A stretch of DNA of 64,000 nt, taken from positions 1 to 64,000 of the forward strand of contig JBFWUW010000033.1 of assembly GCA_050247075.1 (NCBI GenBank), in the 5' to 3' direction. The notes under the pieces were generated by a model. The model searched no databases, was not told the origin of the DNA, and worked only from the letters and a program-made list of their open reading frames with translations. Positions within the stretch are counted from its first letter, which is position 1. Every line of letters begins with the position of its first letter. The stretch is from JBFWUW01 sp050247075. GTDB taxonomy: Bacteria > Planctomycetota > Planctomycetia > Pirellulales > JBFWUW01. The translations under genes were made by a program, and so were the position numbers. Shown piece after piece: positions 23,292-31,702 of the stretch.

Positions 23292-24113
23292 ATGGCCTAT
23301 GCGGTCTTGATTTCATCCGATGATCCGGCGGCCGTGGCTCGCTGGTCCGATTGGCTGTGCGCCGACCCGGCGTTTCAGATAATCCCGCCGAAGGATCCAG
23401 CTTTGGCCGCGGCGGCGGTCGATGTCGTGCTCACCGACCAGCCAGGCACCGAACTAGCCGCTATTTTCGATGCCGTGCGGGTGGCCGTGGAACCGGGCCA
23501 AGGAGATGTGGTACTGCCGGCGGACTGCCTGTCGCGAGAGCTGCGTTTGGCCTGCCGCCTTGCGGCGGAACTGGCCCAAGCGCGGCGCCAGTTGCTGACG
23601 CCCAAACCAAGCGGCCAAGACGACTTGTCGCTGCTCGATGAATTGACCGGGTTGCCCAACCGGCGTGCCTGGCAGAGGGAACTGGCCAGCCGCCTGGCCC
23701 TCGCCGCGCAGCGGCAGTCCAGCTTGTGCCTGGCCCTCTTCGACCTCGACCACTTCAAGCAGGTCAACGCTGGCTGGGGCCACTCCGCCGGCGACCGTTT
23801 GCTGGCGGCGTGCGCCAATGCCATCCGCGCCCGGTTAAGGCCGGGCGATTATGTGGCCCGGCTGGGCGGAGACGAATTTGCCTTGCTCTTCTCCGGCCTT
23901 GACCGCGAGAACGCCGCCGCGGTCGTGGAACGCGTGCGAGCAGGGGTGCCGGTCCTGGCGGCCCGCGAAGCGCCGCACGTCGTCGGCTGTAGTGCGGGCT
24001 TTTCCTGTACCAGCCCGCCCGATCTGCTGAACGCGGAGGCATTATTCAACGCCGCCGACCGCGCCTTGGCACTGGCCAAGAAGCATGGCCGCGATGTCAC
24101 GATAGGTGGCTAG
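23292..24113 (+). CDS. Diguanylate cyclase (GGDEF) with receiver-like N-terminus
   Basis: The product is 273 residues and makes c-di-GMP from GTP. Residues about 1-100 look like a truncated response-regulator-type domain, with no clear phospho-acceptor aspartate. Residues about 113-273 are the GGDEF domain: DELTGLPNRRAW, LALFDLDHFKQVN, and the intact signature RLGGDEFALL. The inhibitory I-site RxxD is present as RPGD five residues before GGDEF, so product feedback inhibition is expected. It diverges from the Nudix gene, with 168 bases between them. This contrasts with the degenerate GGDEF at the left edge of the window. Confidence 0.93.
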   Translation: MAYAVLISSDDPAAVARWSDWLCADPAFQIIPPKDPALAAAAVDVVLTDQPGTELAAIFDAVRVAVEPGQGDVVLPADCLSRELRLACRLAAELAQARRQLLTPKPSGQDDLSLLDELTGLPNRRAWQRELASRLALAAQRQSSLCLALFDLDHFKQVNAGWGHSAGDRLLAACANAIRARLRPGDYVARLGGDEFALLFSGLDRENAAAVVERVRAGVPVLAAREAPHVVGCSAGFSCTSPPDLLNAEALFNAADRALALAKKHGRDVTIGG

Positions 24114-24164
24114 GCCTGTCAGGCGGTCCATGCCCGGCCGCTCAATTGAGAATGGCTCGCCCAT

Positions 24165-24205
24165 ACAGCCACAAGCCAACAAGGCGGGAGCCATGCGGAT
24201 GCGTT
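24165..24205. repeat. Dispersed repeat (CCGCATGGCTCCCGCC)
   Basis: On the minus strand this stretch carries CCGCATGGCTCCCGCC, also present at about 3184-3199. A diverged copy, GTAGCCGCATCGCTCTCGCC, lies at about 9376-9395. All three lie just outside coding regions. Confidence 0.5.
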
Positions 24206-24213
24206 CTACCGCG

Positions 24214-26457
24214 TCACAGCAGTTGTTCCAGCAACCCGTGCAGCCGCAGGGTGTCGCCGTGAACCCAAGCCTGGCGAATCTTGCTCCCCGGCTGCAAATT
24301 CTCAAAGGCCCGCAGTGAGTGCTGCGTTTGGGAGATGAGTTGCCCTGCCGCGGGGTCGAGGGCCTCAAACAGCTTGTGTAGCCGTGTGGCTGTGGCGGGT
24401 GAGCGCTTTTGCAGCTCGGCCTGGGCGAAAGTGAGTTTGAACTCGTGGATGAGTCCCTTTGTGAAATCCGCGCCGCCGATGGCCATGTTGCGGACCCAAA
24501 AGAAACCGGGGCGGCTGAGGATGAAATTAGATGTCTCAGCCCCTACATCCAGGATCACGCTAAGGCTTTCATCAATGGCAACCGCGGGGGCAGCCCGGTC
24601 GTAGACCAGAAAATTGTGCAAGGCCACGGAGTCGCACTGTACCAAATCGACCGGCAGCTTGAGCTGCTGAAAGGCCGCCAGCCGCACATCAAGCTGTGCC
24701 CGCTTGGCCGCCAGAATCATCACTGGAAACTCCGTGAAATCCTCCGCCGCTTCACCAGCGTTGCCTTGCACGGCATAAGACCAGGAGAATTGCGACAGGT
24801 CGTACGGAATCTGGTTCTTGGCCTCGTACTGCACCAGGTCATCCAGACGGTCCCTGGACACCGGCGGCGTCTTAAGAAACCGCGAGAAGACCTCGCGACC
24901 ATCTAGGCTGATCGCCAGCGGAATCTCCTTGAGCTTGTGCCGTGAGGCAAATGCCTGTACGGCGTCGCCGATCAGCTTTTCCGGACTGGCTCCTGGCGCA
25001 CCGAGGGGAGTTTCGTACTCTACGAAATCGACCGCCTCGCAGAATGCCTGGCTGGTGTCGCTATTCCAAGAGAGCCGCACCGCCTTCAGGGCCGACCGGC
25101 CGAGCTCAATACCCCAGGCCACGCGCGGCGGCTTCTTCATCAACGAAGTCGTCAGCAACTTGCGCATCAAATTCTTGTCTTGCGGCTTGAGATTGAGCGA
25201 TATGGAGGCCTGCCCCAAGGCCTGCAGCGCCAGGCCCGCGGCAACTCCCCAGTTGGTATCGTGCTCTCGCCAGAGGCTGCTGGCCACGACTTCGGGCGAC
25301 AAGGCGATCCGCTGAAAACCAGACAGCGGGGCCAGCGGACAACCAAACAGTTGGGATTTTTGCGGCTGCGACTGGCGCTGCAACAAAGCCGCCAAGGGAC
25401 CATCGGGAGCTGCCTGGCTGGGCTGTTCCAACTCGGCAATCAGCCGCGTGGCCCGCGGGTCGCCTGGACGAATTTTTTGCAACCGCCGGGCCAGCGGCAG
25501 CAGATGTTCGCCCAGCCGGGCCGCCTCGCGCAGGGCGCGGTCGAGCCAATCGGCCTCGCGGGCAAACTCCAACATTTTCTCGACTTGCGGCGTGCGGACG
25601 TTGGGGACGACCTGTTCCAATTGGGCTAGTGCCGCGCCATATTGAAATGCGTTTAGCTTCTTGGTGGCCGATTCCACCAGCGTACCGCGTCGGCGCTCGT
25701 TGTCGCCGTCTTCCATCTCTTGCAGTTTGGCCCGCAGCGCGGTGACAGGGCCGTGATTGGGCTGCAGTTCCAACAGGCGGTCGATGACGGCCAGCAATCC
25801 GGCAAACCGCTTATCAGCCATCCGCTGGCGGATCTCGGCCGACAGCGAAGCCACCTCGCGGTGCTTGGCGGCGACTTCGTCCACCAATTCGGCGATTTCC
25901 ACGGTGCGCAGGCTAGCCGGAATTTCTTTCAGCAAGGCCAAGGCCCCTTCATAGTCGTGGACATCCAACCGCTGCCCGGCAAGTTCCATGTTCTTGCCGA
26001 TCCGCGACTCTTTCTCGGAGAGTTCGCGGCGAATCTGATCGGCCAATTCGCGGAGGCGTTCTTGCGTTTCGGACAACCGCGGGTGGGGCCTGACCGCAAT
26101 GCGGTTGAGGACTGACAAAGCGTCGCTATAGCGATGCGCAATGTGGTGCGTCTGGGCCAGCATCTCGGCCTGTTCCAGCTTATCCAACGTTACTTTCACG
26201 AGGGCCGCCAAATCTTGCCCGCATTGCCCGCAGAATTTTTCTCCCGCCAGATTTTCCGTGCCGCAACCAAGACAGGCTTCCCAAATGGCCGCGCCGCAGC
26301 CGGCGCAAAACCTGCGGTCAGAGAGATTAGCCGTGTTGCAGCGCGGGCAATTGCAAGAGATTACCGGACGGGAAGGTGCTACCACGGTATCCTCACTGCG
26401 TTGTGCCGCCGTGCGGTTCATTTCTTGCCAGGCACTTGTTTTCTTGGTGGCTGTCAC
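24214..26457 (-). CDS. Zinc-ribbon and PilM-like fusion protein
   Basis: The product is 747 residues. The N-terminus has two tandem zinc ribbons: CPRC...CAGC and CLGC...CGQC (residues about 37-82). A long coiled-coil/TPR-like part follows (about 90-340). The C-terminal 300 residues resemble PilM, the actin-like ATPase fold of type IV pilus assembly: VAWGIELGRSALKAVRLSW, then IPYDLSQFSWSYAV and ILDVGAETSNFILSRPGFFW. The end is short: the frame stops after AWVHGDTLRLHGLLEQLL, where PilM normally continues past the glycine loop. No pilN, pilO or pilQ is adjacent. It may be a cytosolic scaffold for a pilus-like or secretion machine; the truncation may be real or a lineage feature. Confidence 0.8.
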   Translation of the reverse strand: MTATKKTSAWQEMNRTAAQRSEDTVVAPSRPVISCNCPRCNTANLSDRRFCAGCGAAIWEACLGCGTENLAGEKFCGQCGQDLAALVKVTLDKLEQAEMLAQTHHIAHRYSDALSVLNRIAVRPHPRLSETQERLRELADQIRRELSEKESRIGKNMELAGQRLDVHDYEGALALLKEIPASLRTVEIAELVDEVAAKHREVASLSAEIRQRMADKRFAGLLAVIDRLLELQPNHGPVTALRAKLQEMEDGDNERRRGTLVESATKKLNAFQYGAALAQLEQVVPNVRTPQVEKMLEFAREADWLDRALREAARLGEHLLPLARRLQKIRPGDPRATRLIAELEQPSQAAPDGPLAALLQRQSQPQKSQLFGCPLAPLSGFQRIALSPEVVASSLWREHDTNWGVAAGLALQALGQASISLNLKPQDKNLMRKLLTTSLMKKPPRVAWGIELGRSALKAVRLSWNSDTSQAFCEAVDFVEYETPLGAPGASPEKLIGDAVQAFASRHKLKEIPLAISLDGREVFSRFLKTPPVSRDRLDDLVQYEAKNQIPYDLSQFSWSYAVQGNAGEAAEDFTEFPVMILAAKRAQLDVRLAAFQQLKLPVDLVQCDSVALHNFLVYDRAAPAVAIDESLSVILDVGAETSNFILSRPGFFWVRNMAIGGADFTKGLIHEFKLTFAQAELQKRSPATATRLHKLFEALDPAAGQLISQTQHSLRAFENLQPGSKIRQAWVHGDTLRLHGLLEQLL

Positions 26458-26542
26458 GAAGTATTGTCCTGGGAGTGGTGTAGTGGAGCCGCCATCCCTG
26501 TCGGATGATCTTGAGGCATTCCGCCGCGGGGCAGCGGGATCC

Positions 26543-28642
26543 TTATCGCGTGTTGCCGGCGGTCTTGATCGTCTTGCCGGAAGGATCGGGGGCCTCGACC
26601 AGCAGGATCTCGATAATTAAATCCTCCACCGTGTCGCGCGAGGCTGGTGCCTCGTCGATCGTGCGGTAAACCAACACATCGACCGACTGCATCAGTCCGC
26701 TGTCGGGATCGCGATAGATGCTGTCCAGCCAGCGGCCGCGTTTGGTGTTATATTCCTCGGGCGACTTCAATTGCCGATGGTAGTAGTTGAAAACGCGGGT
26801 CATCCGGTCTGACTTCTCGAACCGGGCGTAACGGACTTTCAAATGCCCTACCTCCACGGTACCCAACTGTCCACGCAACCCCTCGGGCCAGTCCAAGGAG
26901 TAGCTAGTGCGCGGTTCAAGCTCGTCCAACTGGGCAAACGGAAAGAAACTTTCCTCGGCGGAGGATTCTTCATCGTCCGCCGCTTCGTCGGACACGGAAT
27001 CCCTGGCGGATGCCTCGCCGGGGACGCGCACACTATCAAAAGGATCATCGCCCGATTCACTGCGCGAAGACCCCGGCGGCGGTGCACGTCGGGCACGTCG
27101 GGCTTGTTGCAATCCGGCCGTGTAAAATCGGTCGTTAAAAGCAGCGATGAGCTTTTCCGTGGCACCGAACCAATCTTGGCGGGCTTCGCGCTCTTTCTTG
27201 GCCCGCTCAACGGCCGCGGCTTTACTGCCGGTCAAGGTTCGGGAGGGCCGCTTGTAACCGCCACGTTCATCCAGGGGCGGCTGCTCGCGGGGTAGCGATT
27301 TCAGGACCAGCAACAAGCCCGGATCGCGCCACGATTTGACCCCTTCGGTGGTCTTCTGCACAACCTGCGAAAAGTGGACTGAGTTGCGGTCAAACGCCGC
27401 GAACAATTGGCTGCGAGCCGCCGGCGTGGGCAGGGTGGCCATGATTTCGATCAAGTGGGCCTGGTCTCCCTCGGGCCTGGAATCGGGCGCGGCCAGCGGC
27501 AGAGACAGCAGACGGGACAGGTCCGAGCCCCACAGGGCCTTGGCGGCCAGCGGTGCGGTGTCGGGCCGCAATCCATTGGCGATACGGCGGCCGTTGTCGG
27601 GCTGCAAGGGAACTTCCATGAACCAGTCAATCGTGTCCGCGATAAAGGCTTCGATCGGCTCGCGCAGCCGCGGATTGGCGTCTCCCCCCGCGTTGCGGCC
27701 GAGCAATACGATCTGGGCTTCCAGATTGAGAATGTCGGGTTTGAGCAGAAATGGCTCTAGAACCGCGGCATGCGAGGCGGGCGTGGAGCGGGCCAGCAGA
27801 TGCTGTGCGAGCGACTTACGAAACGCCGACGAAGCCACGGGCTCAACGGATTGCAGGCAGATGGACTGAAGTTCGGCCGCCTTGACTTGCCTGGGTTCTT
27901 GCCCCTCGGGGCGAATCTGTTCGGGAATTTTCAACAGCGCCAGCAACGGTCCCTCGTAAGAAGGGCGAAAGTTTTGCACCAAGGCCTCAACTACCGCCGA
28001 TACCAACGTGCGGTCATCCACCAAGGACCGAAAACGACCCCGGAGCATGTCTTTCAAGGCTGTTTCCGCGACGGGACTGCCGTTGATCGCCAGCCCCGCC
28101 ACAATGGCCTTGGCCGTGTCGGGAGCCAGGGGCCCGCCGCGCGGCGCGTAGGTATCGACTTCATCGTCGCTGTTGGCTTGGGCGGCTGTCCCAGCCTGAT
28201 CGGCGGGAATCGCCAGCAACTCCACCAACAGCCGGGCGGTCTCCTCGTCGTCGGCCTTGACCCTGGCGAATGTCCGGGCGGCCTCTCCCAACCGGGGATC
28301 GCGGTCGGCCAACGCCGTGCGAAAATCGTCGGGCTGCCAGGCGGTCAGGTCGTTGGGACGAACGGGCTTTACAGCCATCGGCTTGGCCGACGCCGGCTCG
28401 GCCGCAACGGGCCTGTCGGGATCGCTATTCGGATCCTCGGGATTGGTCGATCCAGTCGGTGGTGGAGGCTGGGGAGTTTCCTCGGCGGGCGGCTGGGAAG
28501 TTTCCTCGGAGGCGGGCTCTACCGCGGGAGGCGGATCATCCACCTGGGATGGTCGCGGCCGGCGCTCTGGGGGCTTACTGCCGCAGCCTGAGAACACCAG
28601 AATCAATCCGACCAGTATCAACTTCTTCTTGAAGGAGTTCAT
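26543..28642 (-). CDS. Putative lipoprotein, function unknown
   Basis: The product is 699 residues. The N-terminus MNSFKKKLILVGLILVFSGC is a lipoprotein signal; the lipobox is FSGC with C20 the lipidated cysteine. A proline/glutamate-rich linker (residues 21-90) follows, then a helical, repeat-like region (about 100-430: DDEETARLLVELLAI, AKAIVAGLAINGSPVAETAL) similar in character to HEAT repeats. The C-terminal part is charged and beta-rich. No named family was recognised. It lies directly downstream of the DUF1573 gene and upstream of the PilM-like gene on the same strand. A role in envelope organisation fits but is inference. Confidence 0.75.
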   Translation of the reverse strand: MNSFKKKLILVGLILVFSGCGSKPPERRPRPSQVDDPPPAVEPASEETSQPPAEETPQPPPPTGSTNPEDPNSDPDRPVAAEPASAKPMAVKPVRPNDLTAWQPDDFRTALADRDPRLGEAARTFARVKADDEETARLLVELLAIPADQAGTAAQANSDDEVDTYAPRGGPLAPDTAKAIVAGLAINGSPVAETALKDMLRGRFRSLVDDRTLVSAVVEALVQNFRPSYEGPLLALLKIPEQIRPEGQEPRQVKAAELQSICLQSVEPVASSAFRKSLAQHLLARSTPASHAAVLEPFLLKPDILNLEAQIVLLGRNAGGDANPRLREPIEAFIADTIDWFMEVPLQPDNGRRIANGLRPDTAPLAAKALWGSDLSRLLSLPLAAPDSRPEGDQAHLIEIMATLPTPAARSQLFAAFDRNSVHFSQVVQKTTEGVKSWRDPGLLLVLKSLPREQPPLDERGGYKRPSRTLTGSKAAAVERAKKEREARQDWFGATEKLIAAFNDRFYTAGLQQARRARRAPPPGSSRSESGDDPFDSVRVPGEASARDSVSDEAADDEESSAEESFFPFAQLDELEPRTSYSLDWPEGLRGQLGTVEVGHLKVRYARFEKSDRMTRVFNYYHRQLKSPEEYNTKRGRWLDSIYRDPDSGLMQSVDVLVYRTIDEAPASRDTVEDLIIEILLVEAPDPSGKTIKTAGNTR

Positions 28643-28739
28643 AAGTTGTTCTCACCAAACGGGCCGCGAATCGCGGCTGGCCTTCTATCTGTTCGACGGC
28701 GGTTTGTCGCCGTCGTGGACGGCTTCTACAAATTGCCTG
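28643..28739. repeat. Dispersed repeat (ggcgtt...gacgcctcctac type)
   Basis: The stretch contains tcgccgtcgtggacggcttc followed by tacaa, a version of a module found at 29956-29995, 38742-38822 and 40460-40560. No coding features are present. Confidence 0.5.
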
Positions 28740-29930
28740 CTATGGTCCCAAAGCGGGTGGGGGGGCAGGCGGAACCACCGCCAGCGCCACGCGAAAGCGA
28801 ATCTCGGGCACGTCGGGATGATCGGTCACCAACCGGATTTCGCCCAGATCCGTGGAGAGGTGGTTGGCAAGCGGCGCATTGTCCGGAACCGTAACCACGA
28901 TCTTGTGGCGAGTCCAACCGTTCTCCAGCGTTTCGTCGTGCAGTAATTCCACCTGCAGAAAATCGGGCGTGATGTGCGACTCCAGCACCTTGATCTTGGC
29001 AGCCTGGCCCCGAATCGCCAAAAACACGGTCGAGGAAACCGCCTCGCCTTGCGTCACGTGCTCCATGTTCAAGACATGCCCCGGTTCGTATTGCGGGCCG
29101 AAATACCGCACGCTCTTGAGAACCTGCGTATAGACATCGACCACCTCAACCGCTGGCTGCCGATCGTCCGGCAAGCCGGGAACGCGCAAATGGACTCGTA
29201 AGGAACCGTTGAGCCGACCTTCCGGCTGGCCCGGCTCCAAGGTTAGTTTCAACTTGAGGGCCGATGTGGCATGCCAGCGCTGCATGTCAGACTCGCGGGC
29301 CGGTTCGACTTCCCAGGATAGGTGAGGGTGGAGCAATTCCACCTTGGCCACCTCCAGCGCCGGATAAGTCTGCGAGTAGAACCAAACGCCGTGCGAGGCC
29401 CGTTCGTTGGGCTGCGTGCGGCCGATAATCACCAGGTCCGAGGGCTCGCGGACCAGACTGCGTCGGACGCTGCCGGTAATCACCAGGTTCAGCTCGGGCT
29501 GATCGGGATCGTTCGTTCGCAAGATGGCCCCGTGCCGGAACTCGGCGTATTCGTTCTGCGTCTCCCACTCCATGCGGACAGTGCGCTCTTCACCGGGAGG
29601 GATCCGCCCGTCGGGCAGATCCGCCAGCGTTCACTTGCATGAGGTGCCCACTAATTCCAGGTTCAAATCTCCTTGGCCTTCGTTGCGAACGGTGAATTCA
29701 TGGCTGGCGGTCTCGCCAATCTCCATGACCCCAAAATCGTAGTCGGTCTGTTCGGCGACCAGTTTAGGGGGATGGCTGGCGTCGTAGGGCAATATCTTTG
29801 GCGCGGGGGCCTCCTTGGAGGCCGCCTTGGCGTGCAACCAGCCGGCCTCGTCCGCGGCACTCAACAACGTCAACACCCCGCCCGCCAGCCCCATGCCGCC
29901 GAACAGCAATCCGAACATCCACCGCTTCAT
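28740..29930 (-). CDS. DUF1573 family protein, candidate selenoprotein with in-frame TGA
   Basis: The frame opens at ATG 29930 (MKRWMFGLLFGGMGLAGG, an N-terminal membrane segment or signal) and continues to a TAG-type end at 28740, with one TGA at 29633-29631. Upstream reads FGVMEIGETASHEFTVRNEG then LVGTSCK; after the TGA the same frame reads TLADLPDGRIPPGEE. In DUF1573 (PF07610) this is the conserved SCxC motif, and the TGA takes the place of the second cysteine, giving SCK-Sec-T. A 10-bp hairpin follows (see 29600-29622). With selenocysteine the product is 396 residues. The C-terminal 270 residues are beta-rich, Ig-like repeats. Without recoding it would be a pseudogene or a 99-residue fragment. 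The TGA itself and the frame are directly seen; selenium insertion is inference. Confidence 0.75.
29600..29622 (-). promoter_or_regulatory. SECIS-like hairpin downstream of the in-frame TGA
   Basis: On the minus strand the RNA from the ninth base after UGA folds as GGAUCUGCCC / GGGCGGAUCC with a GAC loop: ten pairs, one of them U-G. The apical loop starts 19 bases after the UGA and begins with G. Published bacterial SECIS rules ask for an upper stem of a few to 16 pairs, a short loop beginning with G, and a loop 16-37 bases after UGA; this meets all three. The stem also encodes DLPDGRI, so codon constraint could mimic it. Confidence 0.55.
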
Positions 29931-29955
29931 GTCTTACTCTCCAAGGCTTTGCACC

Positions 29956-29995
29956 AGTCTCGATCGGCGTTGGAAACGCCATTTACAAGCCGCCT
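29956..29995. repeat. Dispersed repeat (gatcggcgttggaaacgcc type)
   Basis: The unit tcggcgttggaaacgccatt, followed by tacaagccgcc, is a version of tcggcgttggagacgcctcc at 40469-40488. Confidence 0.5.
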
Positions 29996-30036
29996 CTCTC
30001 GAAACTTCGATCAATCAACCTACAACCCGTTTAACA

Positions 30037-30076
30037 AACCAATCCCGGAGGGGGCAAAACCCCCACCGGGACGGTT
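30037..30076 (-). terminator. Intrinsic terminator after the first DUF1559 gene
   Basis: On the minus strand CCCGG-T-GGGGG pairs with CCCCC-T-CCGGG around a TTTTG loop, with outer AACC/GGTT arms, and is followed by TTTGTTAA. It ends the DUF1559 transcript before the DUF1573 gene, so the two are separate units. Confidence 0.75.
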
Positions 30077-30111
30077 CTTTTACAACAGGGACATCGACAT
30101 GCACTCAACGG

Positions 30112-31410
30112 TTAGTTGGTCGTGTCCAGGTCCAATTTGGCCGGATACTTCCTCAAGAACACACCCGAGAAAACATCGGTTGGTGGCAGTTCGATCACGG
30201 AGTCGGTGTAACCAAGGCCATCGGTGATGGTCTGGCTCAATCCGCCAGGAATCCGGAAACCAGGATTCAGGTAGCCATCGCCGTTGGTGTCGTTAAACGT
30301 CTTGACGCTACCATCGCAAAACAGCACGTTGGCTGTCCCCCCACGGCCCGAGCCGTGGACCGGGCCCATGTCGCGGTAGTCCTGAAGGTGGTCCAGGTAC
30401 GAACCGATGTTGCCGGTCGTGGTTTCATAAGCAATCTGGCCGCTGCCACTACCAGCCCGGGGCTGCTCTTTGTCCCAGATGGCGGTGGCACCCACGCCGG
30501 TATCGTCATAGACGGTGACGTCGCCGGCGGCCGTGGTACCCCAGCCCTTGAACTTGCCTGCGGCGGTGTCGGGCGTCGAGAGGGCGGGACCGTCGGAAAA
30601 CGATTCACACAACCGGTCGCCGGTAGCCATGAACTTGGGAATATCGGTGGCCAGGAAGGCTTCTTTAACATCGCCCGGGGCAGCATCAAACAACATGGGG
30701 ATCAAGCTGGAGCTGTGCGCCCCGGCATCAACCTGCGACTGGGTCAGGGGACCGAGCGTGCCGGCCAGACCCTTGACCTTGTAGGTCGATGGGTAGGTCA
30801 TAACCGAGCCTCCGCTCATGCCCGCCGTGCGGACCAACTTGGGAGCCGAACGGGACATGAACCAACTGGTGGCGTAGTTGCTGCCGTAACCCTTGCCCAG
30901 CAATTCCTCGGAGACGATCGTGGCCTGGGCAGCGGCATTACCAGCTTGGGCGTTGATCTTGGCACAGACGCCGACGGACAGCAACGTCGAGGTACCGGGA
31001 AGAGCCTCCGAAGCAACGGTGTTGGAGGCACCGCCGACATAGTCGTTGAGTTTTTCCAGGCCCTTGGTACCGTTCGAGGGGCAGAGCAACTCTTGCGGCT
31101 TGCAGACGCCCGTGTTCACCATGTCGGCGATCCAGCCGACGGTGTCCATGCAGCCGTCACGCTTTCCATCCGCGGCACCTGAACTGAAACGCTTCTTGGG
31201 GTCGGTGTCGGCGAACCGGGCAAAGCCCAGGTAGAACTGCCGCATGTTGTTCTTGCACTGCGTGCCGCGGGCGGCCTCGCGGGCGGCGGCCAAGGCTGGC
31301 AGCAACAGGGCCACCAAGATGCCGATGATGGTAATCACCACCAACAGCTCGATCAGGGTGAACCCCTTCAGCCGCTTCGGCTGGCGGAGTTTCTTCTTAC
31401 GAATCTTCAT
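30112..31410 (-). CDS. DUF1559 pseudopilin-like secreted protein 1
   Basis: The product is 432 residues from ATG at 31410 (GGAG upstream); a longer start at 31569 is not supported. The N-terminus KGFTLIELLVVITIIGILV is a type IV prepilin/pseudopilin signal, cut after the glycine and methylated on phenylalanine in known pilins. A DUF1559 body follows, ending in the characteristic NVLFCDGSVKTFND segment. DUF1559 proteins are numerous in planctomycetes and their assembly into filaments is unproven. A strong terminator lies downstream. The neighbour at 31703 is a divergent paralogue in the same orientation. Confidence 0.9.
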   Translation of the reverse strand: MKIRKKKLRQPKRLKGFTLIELLVVITIIGILVALLLPALAAAREAARGTQCKNNMRQFYLGFARFADTDPKKRFSSGAADGKRDGCMDTVGWIADMVNTGVCKPQELLCPSNGTKGLEKLNDYVGGASNTVASEALPGTSTLLSVGVCAKINAQAGNAAAQATIVSEELLGKGYGSNYATSWFMSRSAPKLVRTAGMSGGSVMTYPSTYKVKGLAGTLGPLTQSQVDAGAHSSSLIPMLFDAAPGDVKEAFLATDIPKFMATGDRLCESFSDGPALSTPDTAAGKFKGWGTTAAGDVTVYDDTGVGATAIWDKEQPRAGSGSGQIAYETTTGNIGSYLDHLQDYRDMGPVHGSGRGGTANVLFCDGSVKTFNDTNGDGYLNPGFRIPGGLSQTITDGLGYTDSVIELPPTDVFSGVFLRKYPAKLDLDTTN

Positions 31411-31667
31411 CAGTAACTTCTCCAAAAACAGGGACGGGAAACTGGGTCTAAAATTTCGGACGGAACGTACAAATTGCAATTGATAACTTGGGTGACGGCC
31501 GATTGCCCCTCGATCGTCGCGAATGAGGCCTTCCGTGGGCCAAGGTTGCCGCCGTGCGGACCGTGGCATCGTGCTGCGGAATTCTGTCGGGCTGCTCCTT
31601 TCCTAATTACATGGCCGGCGATCAGGACACTTACGAGATTGAACTTTCGCACTAGTCAGACTTGCCT

Positions 31668-31702
31668 TGCTGATGGCTGATAGCTTCTCCGCTTAAGGCT
31701 CT
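31668..31702. repeat. Dispersed intergenic repeat, short copy
   Basis: It reads tgctgatggctgatagcttc followed by tccgcttaaggc, the second block of the repeat at 4433-4537. It lies immediately after the stop of the second DUF1559 gene. Confidence 0.6.

Noticed and set aside
24200..24220. Possible second recoded stop at the end of the PilM-like gene
   Set aside because: After the TGA the frame meets TAG within four codons and no hairpin is obvious, so recoding is not supported.
29815..31182. A 455-residue plus-strand frame across the DUF1559 and DUF1573 region
   Set aside because: It crosses a strong minus-strand terminator and the starts of two genes and shows no domains.
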